This document shows, in pieces, positions 1 through 11,167 of a stretch of 64,000 nucleotides of DNA. The number at the start of each line of letters is the position of its first letter. Within the stretch, counting starts at the first letter, position 1. The stretch is from positions 1 through 64,000 of the forward strand of contig JALSRD010000078.1 in NCBI GenBank assembly GCA_026984935.1, given 5' to 3'. Below the pieces are notes generated by a model, which saw only the letters and a list, made by a program, of their open reading frames with translations, was not told where the DNA came from and ran no database searches. A program made the translations under genes and the position numbers. The stretch comes from Desulfobacterales bacterium. GTDB lineage: Bacteria > Desulfobacterota > Desulfobacteria > Desulfobacterales > JALSRD01.

Positions 1-732
1 GAGGCTTTCGGTGAACTGGATACGCTGCTGGCATCCGGTGATACCCAGGCCTCGGAGAAGGGTGCGGCGGGCCAAGCCGTCGACCTGGCTTATTTAAGGG
101 AGGAAATTCCGCCGGCCCTCGAGCAGTCCCTCGAAGGTGTGGCCCAGGTAACGCGCATCGTGCAGATCCTGCGCGATTACGCCGCGCACAAACCCGGCGG
201 CCAGGCCGGCACCGTGGACCTGAACCAGCGCATTGAAAATTCGCTGGCCGTGGCCCGCAATGCCTGGCAGCCGGTGGCGGAGCTGGTCGCCGATCTGGAT
301 CCGCACCTGCCGCCCATACCCGGCTATCCCGACGAGCTGAGCCAGGTGGTACTGAACCTGATTTTAAATGCCGTGGATGCGGTCAAAGAAACCCGGGCCG
401 CGGGCCGCCGCGACAGGGGCACCATCAGGGTGAAGACCTTTGCACGGAGCGGGTGGGTCGAAATGCAGGTTTCCGACAGCGGCTGCGGTATTCCCGAAGC
501 GCATCGGTCCAAGGTTTTCGACCTGTTTTTCACCACCAAGGAAGTGGGCCGGGGTACGGGCCAGGGCCTGGCGTATGTCTATTCGGCGGTTGTGGATCAC
601 CACGGCGGCGTGGTCGATTTCGAGTCGCGTACCGGGGAAGGCACGACCTTCACCATACGCCTGCCGCTGGAACCGGGCGATTCGCTCAAGCGCCATACAG
701 CCGACCGGAGTGCTGGCGGCAATCAGCCATAG
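1..732 (+). CDS. Sensor histidine kinase, C-terminal part (5' end outside window)
   Basis: The frame is open from base 1 and ends with TAG at 730-732, so only the C-terminal ~243 residues are present. A dimerisation helix region carries the motif [16 protein letters not shown]. It is followed by a HATPase_c domain with an N box ([10 protein letters not shown]), a G1 box (DSGCGIP), an F box (FDLFFTTK) and a G2 box ([13 protein letters not shown]). The H box lies upstream of the window. The sequence closely parallels the C-terminus of the next gene (same LEGV-QV-RIV helix, same [16 protein letters not shown] block), so the two are paralogues in tandem. It presumably autophosphorylates and feeds the response regulators downstream. 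A GGGG-type ribosome binding site for the next gene lies just past its stop. The input signal is unknown because the N-terminus is missing. Confidence 0.9.
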   Translation, partial: EAFGELDTLLASGDTQASEKGAAGQAVDLAYLREEIPPALEQSLEGVAQVTRIVQILRDYAAHKPGGQAGTVDLNQRIENSLAVARNAWQPVAELVADLDPHLPPIPGYPDELSQVVLNLILNAVDAVKETRAAGRRDRGTIRVKTFARSGWVEMQVSDSGCGIPEAHRSKVFDLFFTTKEVGRGTGQGLAYVYSAVVDHHGGVVDFESRTGEGTTFTIRLPLEPGDSLKRHTADRSAGGNQP

Positions 733-745
733 AAAAGGGGAAGTC

Positions 746-3196
746 ATGGCCAGCGTGCTCATCGTAGACGACGAAAAGCCGGTCCGGCAGCTGCTTACGA
801 GTTATCTGGCTGATCGGGGATACACCTGCGTTGTGGCCGACAGCAGCGCCGCGGCCCGCGATCGGCTGTCGGCCGGATCCTTTGAGCTGGTACTGTGCGA
901 TATCAAGATGCCGGACGAATCCGGGCTCAGCCTGGCGGAGTTCATTCTGGACAGTTTTCCCGGAACAGCGGTGGTGATGATGTCCGGCATCGACGACCTG
1001 GCGGTAGTGGAAGAAGCCGTACAGCTGGGTGTTTACGGTTACCTTGTCAAACCGCTCGAACGCAATGTGGTGCTGATTTGCGTGATCAATGCCCTGCAGC
1101 GCCGGCAGCTGGAAATCGCCGACCGTTTCCACCGCAAGAATCTTTCGGCCATGGTGGAAGCGCGCACCGCCGAACTTAAGCGGTCCATCCAGGCCCTGAA
1201 AAAAGCGCAGGCAGAGCTGCAGCGCAGCCAGGAAAGCTACCGTGCGCTGATGAGCAACCTGCCGTGTGCCGTGTATCGCGGCACGGCGGATTGGTCCTTG
1301 CAGATCCTGAACGGCAGCCTGGAAATCCTGACCGGCTACAGCGCGGCCGACATATCCAGGCTGGGGCTGAAGTGGCCGGACCTGATTGTGCCTGAAGACC
1401 TCGAGGCCGTCAAGGCCGCCACCCGGCTGGCGCTGGCGGGTGACGGCACATTCGTTCGGCAGTACCGCATCCGTACGCACGACGGCCGCATCGTCTGGCT
1501 GGAGGACCGCGGCCGGATCGTTCTCGACGCCGACGGCCGCATTGCGTACATCGACGGCGTTTTTTTCGATATCAGCGCCCAGAAAGAGGCCGAACAGAAA
1601 ATCACCCGCGCCAAGCGGCAGTGGGAAACGACCTTCGATGCCGTACCCGATTTGATCGCCATTATCGACGAGAGGCATTGCATTCAGCAGCTGAACCGCG
1701 CCATGGCGGAGCGCCTGGGGGTTTGCAAGCAAGATGCCATTGGAAAACAGTGCTTCCACCTCGTGCACCGCACGCGGCAGCCCATCACGGGCTGCCCCCA
1801 TGCCGGTACCATGAAAGACAACCGGGAGCACTCCCTGGAACTGACCTTGCCGGAGCTGGACGGCCATTTTCTGGTGAGCACCTCGCCGCTTAGCGACGCG
1901 GCCGGGCACCAGATCGGCTGTGTGCACGTGGCGCGCGATATCAGTACCAGGCACCAGGCCGCCGAAGAGCTGCGGCATGCCCACCGGGAACTGGCGCAGC
2001 TGGTCAATTCCATCACTTCCATCCTGATCGAAGTCGACGCTGCGGGCCGCATCGTGCGCTGGAACCAGGCGGCCCGTGAAACCTTTGATCTCCCAGAAGA
2101 AAAGGTTAAGGGGCAGCTGCTGAAGGACACCGCCGTTCCCTGGTCCCGCGAGGTCGTCCTGCCGGCCGTGTCGGCCTGTTGCCGGCAGGGGCGCCCCACC
2201 GAGCTGTCGGATGTCGGCTTCACGCGTACCGACGGCCGCGACGGTTTCCTGAGTGTATCGCTCAACCCCATTCAGGAGGAGGGCCGCAAATGCCAGGGGG
2301 TGTTGATACTGGCGATGGACATCACCGAGCAACGCATCCTGGAGGCCCAGCTGAGCCAGGCGCAGAAACTGGAGTCCATCGGCCAGCTGGCGGCCGGCAT
2401 TGCCCACGAGATCAATTCGCCCATCCAGTATGTGGGTGACAACCTGCGTTTTCTGCGTGATGCGTTCACCGACATGGCGCGTCTCCAGCGCGCCTGCGAC
2501 CAGGTGGTGCGTGCGGCCCAGTCCGGGACGGTGCCGCCGGAAGTCGTCCAGACTGCAGCCAAAACGGCCGCCGAAGTCGACATTGACTACCTATGCGAAG
2601 AAGTTCCGGTGGCCGTCCGGCAGTCGCTGGAAGGCGTGGAACAGGTCAGCCGCATCGTACGCTCCATGAAGGAGTTTTCCCACCCGGGACAGGAGGAGAA
2701 GACTTTCGTGGACCTCAACCGGGCGCTGGAGAGCACGGTCACCGTGGCCCGCAACGAGTACAAATACGTGGCGGATCTCGAAATGGACCTTTCCGCGGAG
2801 CTGCCGCCGGTGCCCTGCCTGCCGGGGGAGATGAACCAGGTTTTTTTGAACCTGCTGATCAATGCCGCCCACGCCATCGGCGAGGTCGTGTCGCCCGAAA
2901 ACGAACACAGGGGCACTATCCGCATCTGTACCCGGCCGGTGGACGGGGGCGTGGAAGTGCGCATCGGCGACACCGGGCCGGGCATTCCCGAGAAAATCCA
3001 GAACCGCATTTTCGATCCCTTTTTTACCACCAAGGAAGTGGGCCGGGGAACGGGCCAGGGACTGGCCATCTCGCACGCGGTGGTCGTGGAGAAGCACGGC
3101 GGCAGCATTACCTTTGAAACCACGCCGGGGCATGGCACGACGTTCATCGTGCGGCTGCCGGTGGACTCAAAGCAAGGTTCGCACTATGGATCGTAA
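746..3196 (+). CDS. REC-PAS-PAS-PAS sensor histidine kinase
   Basis: 816 residues. I start it at the ATG at 746, preceded by AAAAGGGGAA at 733-742; a longer reading frame upstream is the shadow of the preceding kinase. Order: receiver domain (1-125; acidic pair near residues 8-9, phospho-acceptor Asp52 in CDIKMP, Lys in VKPLE), a coiled-coil linker (~130-165), three PAS domains (~170-285, 290-400 and 405-525), then HisKA with phospho-acceptor His554 (GIAHEINSPIQY) and HATPase_c ([26 protein letters not shown]). The second PAS contains the Cys/His pattern CFHL-H-C-H seen in many deltaproteobacterial PAS kinases. There is no transmembrane segment, so a cytoplasmic sensor is likely. The stop overlaps the next start by 11 bases, which implies co-translation with the HDOD regulator. 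Confidence 0.92.
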   Translation: MASVLIVDDEKPVRQLLTSYLADRGYTCVVADSSAAARDRLSAGSFELVLCDIKMPDESGLSLAEFILDSFPGTAVVMMSGIDDLAVVEEAVQLGVYGYLVKPLERNVVLICVINALQRRQLEIADRFHRKNLSAMVEARTAELKRSIQALKKAQAELQRSQESYRALMSNLPCAVYRGTADWSLQILNGSLEILTGYSAADISRLGLKWPDLIVPEDLEAVKAATRLALAGDGTFVRQYRIRTHDGRIVWLEDRGRIVLDADGRIAYIDGVFFDISAQKEAEQKITRAKRQWETTFDAVPDLIAIIDERHCIQQLNRAMAERLGVCKQDAIGKQCFHLVHRTRQPITGCPHAGTMKDNREHSLELTLPELDGHFLVSTSPLSDAAGHQIGCVHVARDISTRHQAAEELRHAHRELAQLVNSITSILIEVDAAGRIVRWNQAARETFDLPEEKVKGQLLKDTAVPWSREVVLPAVSACCRQGRPTELSDVGFTRTDGRDGFLSVSLNPIQEEGRKCQGVLILAMDITEQRILEAQLSQAQKLESIGQLAAGIAHEINSPIQYVGDNLRFLRDAFTDMARLQRACDQVVRAAQSGTVPPEVVQTAAKTAAEVDIDYLCEEVPVAVRQSLEGVEQVSRIVRSMKEFSHPGQEEKTFVDLNRALESTVTVARNEYKYVADLEMDLSAELPPVPCLPGEMNQVFLNLLINAAHAIGEVVSPENEHRGTIRICTRPVDGGVEVRIGDTGPGIPEKIQNRIFDPFFTTKEVGRGTGQGLAISHAVVVEKHGGSITFETTPGHGTTFIVRLPVDSKQGSHYGS

Positions 3197-4397
3197 ACTC
3201 AGCGTGCTTTTTGTGGATGACGAACCCAGGATTCTGCAGGGGCTGCGGCGCATGCTGCACACAATGCGCCAACAGTGGGACATGGCGTTTGTTTCCGGCG
3301 GCCGCCAGGCCCTGGAGGTCTTTTCGCAAAAAGCCGTTGACGTGGTGGTCACGGACATGCGCATGCCGGGCATGAACGGTGTCGAGCTGTTGTCCGCCGT
3401 CCAGGAGCGCTACCCTAAAACCGTGCGCATCGTCCTCTCCGGTCATTCGGACAAAGAACTGATTTTAAAAGCGGTTTCGCCCACTCACCAGTATCTTTCC
3501 AAGCCCTGCGATGCCGAGCAGCTGATCGCCACCATCACGCGCTCCTGCAACCTGAATGCCCTGCTGACCAAAGATTGTGTCCAACGGATCGTGGCACGCA
3601 TGGACGCTTTGCCGAGTCTGCCGTCACTTTATGCGCAGATCATGGACGAGGTGCAGTCTGCCGATGTGAGCATGCAGAAGATCGGCCACATCGTGGCCCG
3701 GGACCCGGCCATGAGCGCCAAGATCCTGCAACTGGTCAATTCGTCTTTTTTCGGCCTGCCGCGCCGCATTGCCGATCCGCAGCACGCCGTCAACCTGCTG
3801 GGCCTGGAAACCATCAAAGCCTTGGTGCTGACCGCTGAAATTTTTTCGGCTTTCGACAGCCGCAATCTGTCGGACGCCTTCATCGAAGGCCTGTGGCAGC
3901 ACAGCCTGCGCACCGGCGATCTGGCCGCGCGCATCGCCAAGAACGAATCTCTGGACAAGATGGCCCAGGACCACAGCCAGATGGCCGGTCTGCTGCACGA
4001 CGTGGGCAAGCTGGTGCTGGCCGCACGCCTGCCGGATGATTGTGCCGCGCTAGCCAAGCGTCTGGCCGCCCGGCCGGATCAGGGGCGCATTGCGGTTGAA
4101 CAGGAAATTTTCGGTGCCACGCACGCCGAGGTGGGCGCGTACCTGCTGGGATTGTGGGGCCTGCCGGATCCCATCGTGGAAGCCGTGCTGCATCACCATT
4201 CGCCCACCGGCCGGGATTTCGATGCACTGGCGGCGGTCTGCGTGGCCGACATGCTGATCAACGGAAGCCTTTCGGCGGATGACCCGGCGCAGGTTCCGGC
4301 GGATGCGGATGCCGACTATCTGTCCGGCCTCCGGTGGCCCGAAAAGGCGCAGGCGTGGCAGGAATTGTACGCTCAGACGGCAGAGGAGAAAATCTGA
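3186..4397 (+). CDS. Response regulator with HDOD output domain
   Basis: 403 residues from the ATG at 3186, inside the end of the preceding kinase gene. The receiver domain is residues 1-120, with DDE at 11-13, phospho-acceptor Asp57 (VVTDMRMP) and the conserved Lys in LSKPC. The HDOD domain runs roughly 135-340 (PSLPSLY, DPAMSAKILQLVNSSFF, then an HD pair in LLHDVGKLV). HDOD proteins are HD-superfamily relatives used in bacterial signalling; their catalytic activity is generally undemonstrated. The tight overlap with the kinase upstream makes that kinase the likely phosphodonor. The next gene starts 2 bases after this stop, so 746-5545 reads as one transcription unit. The tail after 340 is Asp/Ala-rich and probably disordered. 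Confidence 0.92.
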   Translation: MDRKLSVLFVDDEPRILQGLRRMLHTMRQQWDMAFVSGGRQALEVFSQKAVDVVVTDMRMPGMNGVELLSAVQERYPKTVRIVLSGHSDKELILKAVSPTHQYLSKPCDAEQLIATITRSCNLNALLTKDCVQRIVARMDALPSLPSLYAQIMDEVQSADVSMQKIGHIVARDPAMSAKILQLVNSSFFGLPRRIADPQHAVNLLGLETIKALVLTAEIFSAFDSRNLSDAFIEGLWQHSLRTGDLAARIAKNESLDKMAQDHSQMAGLLHDVGKLVLAARLPDDCAALAKRLAARPDQGRIAVEQEIFGATHAEVGAYLLGLWGLPDPIVEAVLHHHSPTGRDFDALAAVCVADMLINGSLSADDPAQVPADADADYLSGLRWPEKAQAWQELYAQTAEEKI

Positions 4398-4399
4398 AA

Positions 4400-5545
4400 A
4401 TGGATGAAAAGGTGCTGTTCGTCGATGACGAACCCAATGTGTTGAGTTCCATGAAACGCCAGCTGCGCAGCCGCTTTGCCGTCACCACGGCTTTGGGCCC
4501 GGAAAAAGGGCTCGACGCCGTGCTCAACCACGGCCCCTTTGCGGTGATCGTCTCCGATCTGCGCATGCCGGTGATGGACGGGATTGCGTTTCTGGCCCGC
4601 GCGCGCCGGATGTCCCCGGACAGCGTGCGCATGGTGCTGTCGGGAAACGCCGATCTGGCCGATGCCATCCAGGCCGTCAATCAGGGCAACATATTTCGTT
4701 TCCTGGTCAAGCCCTGCGCCAGCGAGGATCTGGTGCAGGTGCTGGAGCAGGGGATCGCCCAGTACCGCCTGGTGACCGCTGAAAAGGAGCTTCTGGAAAA
4801 GACCCTCAAGGGCAGCATCGAGGTGCTCTGCGATATGCTCTCCATGGCCCGTCCGGATGCTTTCGGCCGTTCGTCGCGCATCAAACGCTACGTACGTCAG
4901 ATCGGCGAGCAGTTGGGCCTCGAGGATATCTGGAAACTGGAAACCGGCGCCATGCTCTCGCAGATCGGATGGATCGTCCTGCCCCACGAGGTGCTGGACA
5001 AGGTTTACCAGGGCCAGGAACTCAACGGCGAAGAACGGCAGCTCTTCGCCATGCAGCCCATGATGGCGTCGGAACTGCTCGACCACATCCCGCGCATCGA
5101 GGAGATCTCGCGGATTATCGCCTACCAGGAGAAACACTATGACGGCGGCGGGATACCCAAAGACACCCTCAGCGGAGAGGACATTCCGCTGGGCGCACGT
5201 ATTCTGAAAGCCGTGCTGGATTACGACATCCTGGAGATGCAGGGCGTTCCCAAGGCCAATGCGCTGCTGCGCATGAAAAAACAAAAAGGCGTTTACGATG
5301 CCGGTGTCATCGGGGCTTTCGAAGCGATTTTCGGTGTGGAGTCCAAGTATGAAATCAAGGACCTGCCGGTAGCGGCGCTCACGCCGCACATGGTGCTGGG
5401 GCAGGATGTGCGTACCGCCACCGGCGCACTGCTGGTCACCAAGGGCAATGAAATCAGCGAGGTCCTGGTAAACCGCATCAAGATGATCGCCGAAACGTCG
5501 CAGATCGTCGAGCCGGTGCGGGTGTTCGTGCCGGTGCAGCTCTGA
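4400..5545 (+). CDS. Response regulator with degenerate HD-GYP domain
   Basis: 381 residues from the ATG at 4400 (GAGGAGAAAATCTGAAA upstream). The receiver domain is residues 1-120 (phospho-acceptor Asp53 in VSDLRMP, Lys in LVKPCA). The rest aligns with the HD-GYP phosphodiesterase layout of RpfG-like regulators, but the catalytic residues are replaced. The HD motif position reads SQIGWIVLP instead of HDIGKIGIP. The following conserved His position reads MQPMMASELL. The HHE..DGSGYP block reads YQEKHYDGGGIPK. The usual D-YDAL motif is VLDYDIL. A metal-dependent cyclic-di-GMP phosphodiesterase activity is therefore unlikely; a binding or adaptor role is more plausible. It is translated right behind the HDOD regulator. 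The C-terminal ~60 residues form a small, possibly beta-rich module. Confidence 0.85.
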   Translation: MDEKVLFVDDEPNVLSSMKRQLRSRFAVTTALGPEKGLDAVLNHGPFAVIVSDLRMPVMDGIAFLARARRMSPDSVRMVLSGNADLADAIQAVNQGNIFRFLVKPCASEDLVQVLEQGIAQYRLVTAEKELLEKTLKGSIEVLCDMLSMARPDAFGRSSRIKRYVRQIGEQLGLEDIWKLETGAMLSQIGWIVLPHEVLDKVYQGQELNGEERQLFAMQPMMASELLDHIPRIEEISRIIAYQEKHYDGGGIPKDTLSGEDIPLGARILKAVLDYDILEMQGVPKANALLRMKKQKGVYDAGVIGAFEAIFGVESKYEIKDLPVAALTPHMVLGQDVRTATGALLVTKGNEISEVLVNRIKMIAETSQIVEPVRVFVPVQL

Positions 5546-5613
5546 AGGACCCATTTCGAAAACGGCGGGCACGGGGTTTGCCGAACGACCGGCGGCCGTG
5601 CGCTTTCCGCCCC

Positions 5614-8568
5614 TCAATCCGCCGATGACGCCTTTTCGCGATCCAGCACCCGGCGCACCGTGACAGCCAGTTCGTGCTGGCCCACCGGTTTCATCAGCAG
5701 TGCCGCAAGCCCCATCTGCTGCGCCTTTTCGGCGGACAGCTTTTCGCTGAAGCCGGTGCACAGGATCACCGGCAGATCGGGTCGGAGCTCGCCGATGGCG
5801 GCGGCCAGGCGCGTGCCGCGCATGTGCGGCATGCCCAGGTCGGTAATGACCAGGTCGAAGCGCTGGGGGGCGGCGCGTACCAGTTCCAGCGCCTCGAGGG
5901 GGCTGCTGCGGACCGTCACGCGGTAGCCCAGGCGCTCTAAACGGTGTGCGCCGATGGTGGCCAGGGCCGGTTCGTCATCCACGAACAGGACGGACTCGCG
6001 GCCGTGGGGAAGTTCGGACAGCGACGGCTGCCGGCCTCTTTTTTGCGGGGCCACCGCCGGAAGGTAGATCTCGAACACGGCGCCTTCGCCGGGCCGGGAG
6101 GATACCGTGACCATGCCCCGGCAGCTTTTCACGATGCCGTGCACCACGGCGAGCCCCAGTCCGGTGCCCTTGTCCTTGGGCTTGGTGGTAAAGTAGGGGT
6201 CGAAGATATTGGCGACCACCTCGGACGTCATGCCGCAGCCGCTGTCGGCCACCGTCAGTTTTAAAAAATTCCCCGGGGAAAGGTCCATGAAACGCGCAGC
6301 CGTCTCACTATTTAGCTCTGTTTCCTCGAGTGTTACTTCCAGTATCCCGGATTCCTGGTTTTCCATGGCATGGGCGGCGTTGGTCCCCAGGTTCATCATG
6401 ATCTGGTGGATCTGGACGGGATCGGCCAGCACGTAGGCCAGATCGCTGCCGATGTAGCGGCGGATGGTGATGCCGGCCGGCAGCGATGCCTGCAGCAGTT
6501 TGAGGCTCTCTTTGATAACGGGTGCGATGTCGATGGGTTTGAACTCCTGTTCACTGCGCCGGCTGAATGTCAGGATCTGGCGCACGAGGTCCGTGGCGCG
6601 GCTGCCGGCCGCAAGGACCTCCGCCAGGTTCTGCTGCTGCCGTGAACCGGGCGGGGCGTCGTCGGCGGCAAGTTCCGTAAAACCGATGATGGCCGACAGG
6701 ATGTTGTTGAAGTCGTGGGCGATGCCGCCGGCCAATGTGCCGATGGCCTCCATTTTCTGGGCCTGGCGCAGCTGGGCTTCCATGCGGCGGCGTTCATCTT
6801 CCATCCGGCTGCGGTGGCGCAGCTCGGTGGTCAGGCGGCTGACCAGGCGTGCGTTGTCGATGGCCACCACCGCCAGCTCGGCAAACGGTTCTATATTCTT
6901 AACAATTTCGTTGTCAAGTTGTCTACCGCTGGCATGGTGTGAAAGACCCAGCACGCCCACGATGCGCTTTTCCAGTTTCAGGGGCGTGGCCAGCAGGCAC
7001 TTGACAACGTCCAGCCTCGGGTCGGGAATCCGTTCGGGCCAGTTGGGATAGTCGGTCAGGACGGCGGATTTGCCGCTTTGCCAGACGCGGCCGGAGAGGC
7101 CTTCACCCGGCCGGATTTTCCGGCCGAGCATGTCCGCATAAATCCCGTGGCCGGCCTCCATCACCAGAACGTCGGCCTGCGGTTCGTAGAGCAAAAGAAA
7201 ACCATTGGGGACCTCGGTGAGTTTGACCGCCTGGCGTACGATGGACTGCAGCAGCTTTTGCAGATCGCGGCGCTGCAGGATGCCGATGGTGATTTCGTGC
7301 AGGGCGTTCAGGTAGACGTTCTTGCGCTTCAGCTGTTCCTTGCTGCGGACCAGTTCGGTGATGTCGCGGGCCGTTTCGATCACCTGCAGGATGCTCCCAT
7401 GCGCGTCTTTCACGGCGGAAAAAGAGATGTCCATCCACAGCTCCGTACCGTCTTTTTTACGGTGGCGGTGCGTGCAGCGGACCGGACGGCCCGTGGCAAA
7501 GACCGTTTCCAGTTCGCAGGGCTCGCCGTGCTCCCGGCACGGCAGGGACGATCCGTGCAGCACTTCGTAGCAGTGGCGGCCGACCACCTCTTCGCGCGTA
7601 AACCCGGAGGCTGCCAGTACGCCGTCGTTGAGGTCGACGATGCGGTAGTCGCGGTCGATGACCACGACGTCCTCCTGCAGGCTGTTTAAAATGCTGCGGT
7701 AGTAGCGCCGGCTGCGGCGCAGCGCGGCCTGCGCGCGTTTGTGGGCGCCGATGTCCAGCGCCGTGAAAATGACGCCCTTGCCCGGGGCGGTTTTGTCCAG
7801 GGCCGTCGAGCGCAGCAGCACCTCGATGAGCGTGCCGTTTTTGCAAAGCATGCGCGTCTCGATCTCGCCGATACCCTTGGCGGCGATCTGGCGGTATTTT
7901 TCACGCCCCACGCGTTCGAACTCGGCATCGTTGGGATAGACCAGGCGGGCGTTTTGGCCGATGAGGTCTTCAGCGGCAAGTCCGAGCATTTCTGAAAAGC
8001 CGGGGCTGACCCACTGAAACACGCGGTCTTTGACCAGGCCGATGCCCACCGGTGCCGCCTTCAGGATGCCGTCCAGGCGGGCCTGCGCGGAAACCAGCTG
8101 GCTTTTGGCCTGCTCGTGTGCGGTAACGTCGATGGCGTAGTGCAGGTAGAGATTATCTTCGAGGGGCACCCAGTGGGTGTCCCAGAGTCTGCCGAAAGCC
8201 GCCACCGCCGGTGCCATGGTCGGCCGGCCCGCGGCAAAGGCCTCGTCGCAGCGGCAGAAGGTGCATTTTGTGCCGCCCGGCGGGATGCTGCCGGCATGTG
8301 CATTGATGTAGTGCTTGTCGTCTCCGGGGATGAACTCGCTGCAGCCGAAGCTGCGCCAGCACAGATCGCCGACCACAGCCCCCACGGCCACCGCCATGCG
8401 GTTGGCCGCCACGATGGTCTGGTTGCGGTGGATGAGCATGGCCGGATGGGGCAGGCCGTCGAGCAGCAGCTTGGTGAGATGCCGCCCGTTTGATGCGTCC
8501 GTTGGTTCCTTGGCGGGCCCGGACGTCTGGCGGCTGTCGGTACCCGATGGATCGTTTGCGGGGCTCAT
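5614..8568 (-). CDS. PAS-PAS-PAS-GAF hybrid sensor histidine kinase with C-terminal REC
   Basis: 984 residues. I start at the ATG at 8568, which follows AGGAGGT with ideal spacing; an in-frame ATG 24 bases upstream lacks a site. Three PAS domains (~40-150, 160-285 and 290-410) are followed by a GAF domain (~425-575), HisKA with the H box [12 protein letters not shown], HATPase_c ([28 protein letters not shown]) and a receiver domain beginning near residue 860 with phospho-acceptor Asp910 (ITDLGMP). The first PAS holds a Cys-rich insert (CTFCRCDE) and the third has the C-YEVLHG-C-C pattern. There are no membrane segments. The family usually relays phosphate from the C-terminal REC to a separate Hpt or regulator, and none is adjacent. 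It is convergent with the plus-strand signalling operon, 68 bases away. Confidence 0.92.
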   Translation of the reverse strand: MSPANDPSGTDSRQTSGPAKEPTDASNGRHLTKLLLDGLPHPAMLIHRNQTIVAANRMAVAVGAVVGDLCWRSFGCSEFIPGDDKHYINAHAGSIPPGGTKCTFCRCDEAFAAGRPTMAPAVAAFGRLWDTHWVPLEDNLYLHYAIDVTAHEQAKSQLVSAQARLDGILKAAPVGIGLVKDRVFQWVSPGFSEMLGLAAEDLIGQNARLVYPNDAEFERVGREKYRQIAAKGIGEIETRMLCKNGTLIEVLLRSTALDKTAPGKGVIFTALDIGAHKRAQAALRRSRRYYRSILNSLQEDVVVIDRDYRIVDLNDGVLAASGFTREEVVGRHCYEVLHGSSLPCREHGEPCELETVFATGRPVRCTHRHRKKDGTELWMDISFSAVKDAHGSILQVIETARDITELVRSKEQLKRKNVYLNALHEITIGILQRRDLQKLLQSIVRQAVKLTEVPNGFLLLYEPQADVLVMEAGHGIYADMLGRKIRPGEGLSGRVWQSGKSAVLTDYPNWPERIPDPRLDVVKCLLATPLKLEKRIVGVLGLSHHASGRQLDNEIVKNIEPFAELAVVAIDNARLVSRLTTELRHRSRMEDERRRMEAQLRQAQKMEAIGTLAGGIAHDFNNILSAIIGFTELAADDAPPGSRQQQNLAEVLAAGSRATDLVRQILTFSRRSEQEFKPIDIAPVIKESLKLLQASLPAGITIRRYIGSDLAYVLADPVQIHQIMMNLGTNAAHAMENQESGILEVTLEETELNSETAARFMDLSPGNFLKLTVADSGCGMTSEVVANIFDPYFTTKPKDKGTGLGLAVVHGIVKSCRGMVTVSSRPGEGAVFEIYLPAVAPQKRGRQPSLSELPHGRESVLFVDDEPALATIGAHRLERLGYRVTVRSSPLEALELVRAAPQRFDLVITDLGMPHMRGTRLAAAIGELRPDLPVILCTGFSEKLSAEKAQQMGLAALLMKPVGQHELAVTVRRVLDREKASSAD

Positions 8569-8888
8569 GGCCAAAACCTCCTGTGGTTGCATCCGTTCCG
8601 GTGCGGCTCGGCAGCCGGTAGAGACGCTTTAATCTATAGCGAATAACAGGCTATAATGTAAAGCGATATATTTGCCGTTTTTTTTTTGGGCTGAGGGTCG
8701 CTGCGGTCGCTTTTGCAAAGGGGGCTGCATCCGCTTGAAAAGGGCTCCCGCCCGTCGCTAAAGGTGCCGGGGACAAACTGGCGCCTTGCCATCGAACCCC
8801 CATCTGTGCTACTGGAGACGCCCCCCGCCGGCGCACCGCCGCGCGGTGCCGGGATTCGATATCGACGCATTTATGGAGAATTTTTCCC
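8569..8888. other. Divergent intergenic region between hybrid kinase and tex
   Basis: These 320 bases hold the ribosome binding site of the kinase (minus), a long dyad at 8625-8665 listed separately, and a T-rich tract near 8690. A GGAG at 8875-8878 sits at suitable distance from the tex start. No credible gene or RNA was seen. A TATAAT at 8652-8657 lies inside the dyad, but I found no convincing -35 box with it. Confidence 0.6.
8625..8665. promoter_or_regulatory. 41-bp interrupted dyad, candidate operator
   Basis: CGCTTTA (8625-8631), then ATC, TATAGC (8635-8640), a 9-base centre, GCTATA (8650-8655), ATG, then TAAAGCG (8659-8665). The arms match over 13 of 16 positions and the mismatched triplets are symmetric. 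The dyad contains a TATAAT hexamer at 8652-8657, so a repressor bound here could control either divergent gene. It is not followed by a T-tract in a terminator arrangement. The function is inferred from symmetry only. Confidence 0.4.
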
Positions 8889-11144
<2,256 letters not shown>

Positions 11145-11145
11145 G

Positions 11146-11167
11146 GCCCTGACGGTCTTTTCAGGGC
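11146..11167. terminator. Short hairpin between convergent tex and ArsA-like genes
   Basis: GCCCTGA (11146-11152) and TCAGGGC (11161-11167) form a 7-bp stem around an 8-base loop containing TTTT. It lies exactly between two convergent stop codons and includes the stop of the minus-strand gene. No clear T-tract follows on either strand, so termination activity is uncertain. Confidence 0.35.

Noticed and set aside
8652-8657. TATAAT as the tex promoter -10
   Set aside because: No -35 hexamer at proper distance and over 230 bases from tex; recorded only as part of the dyad.
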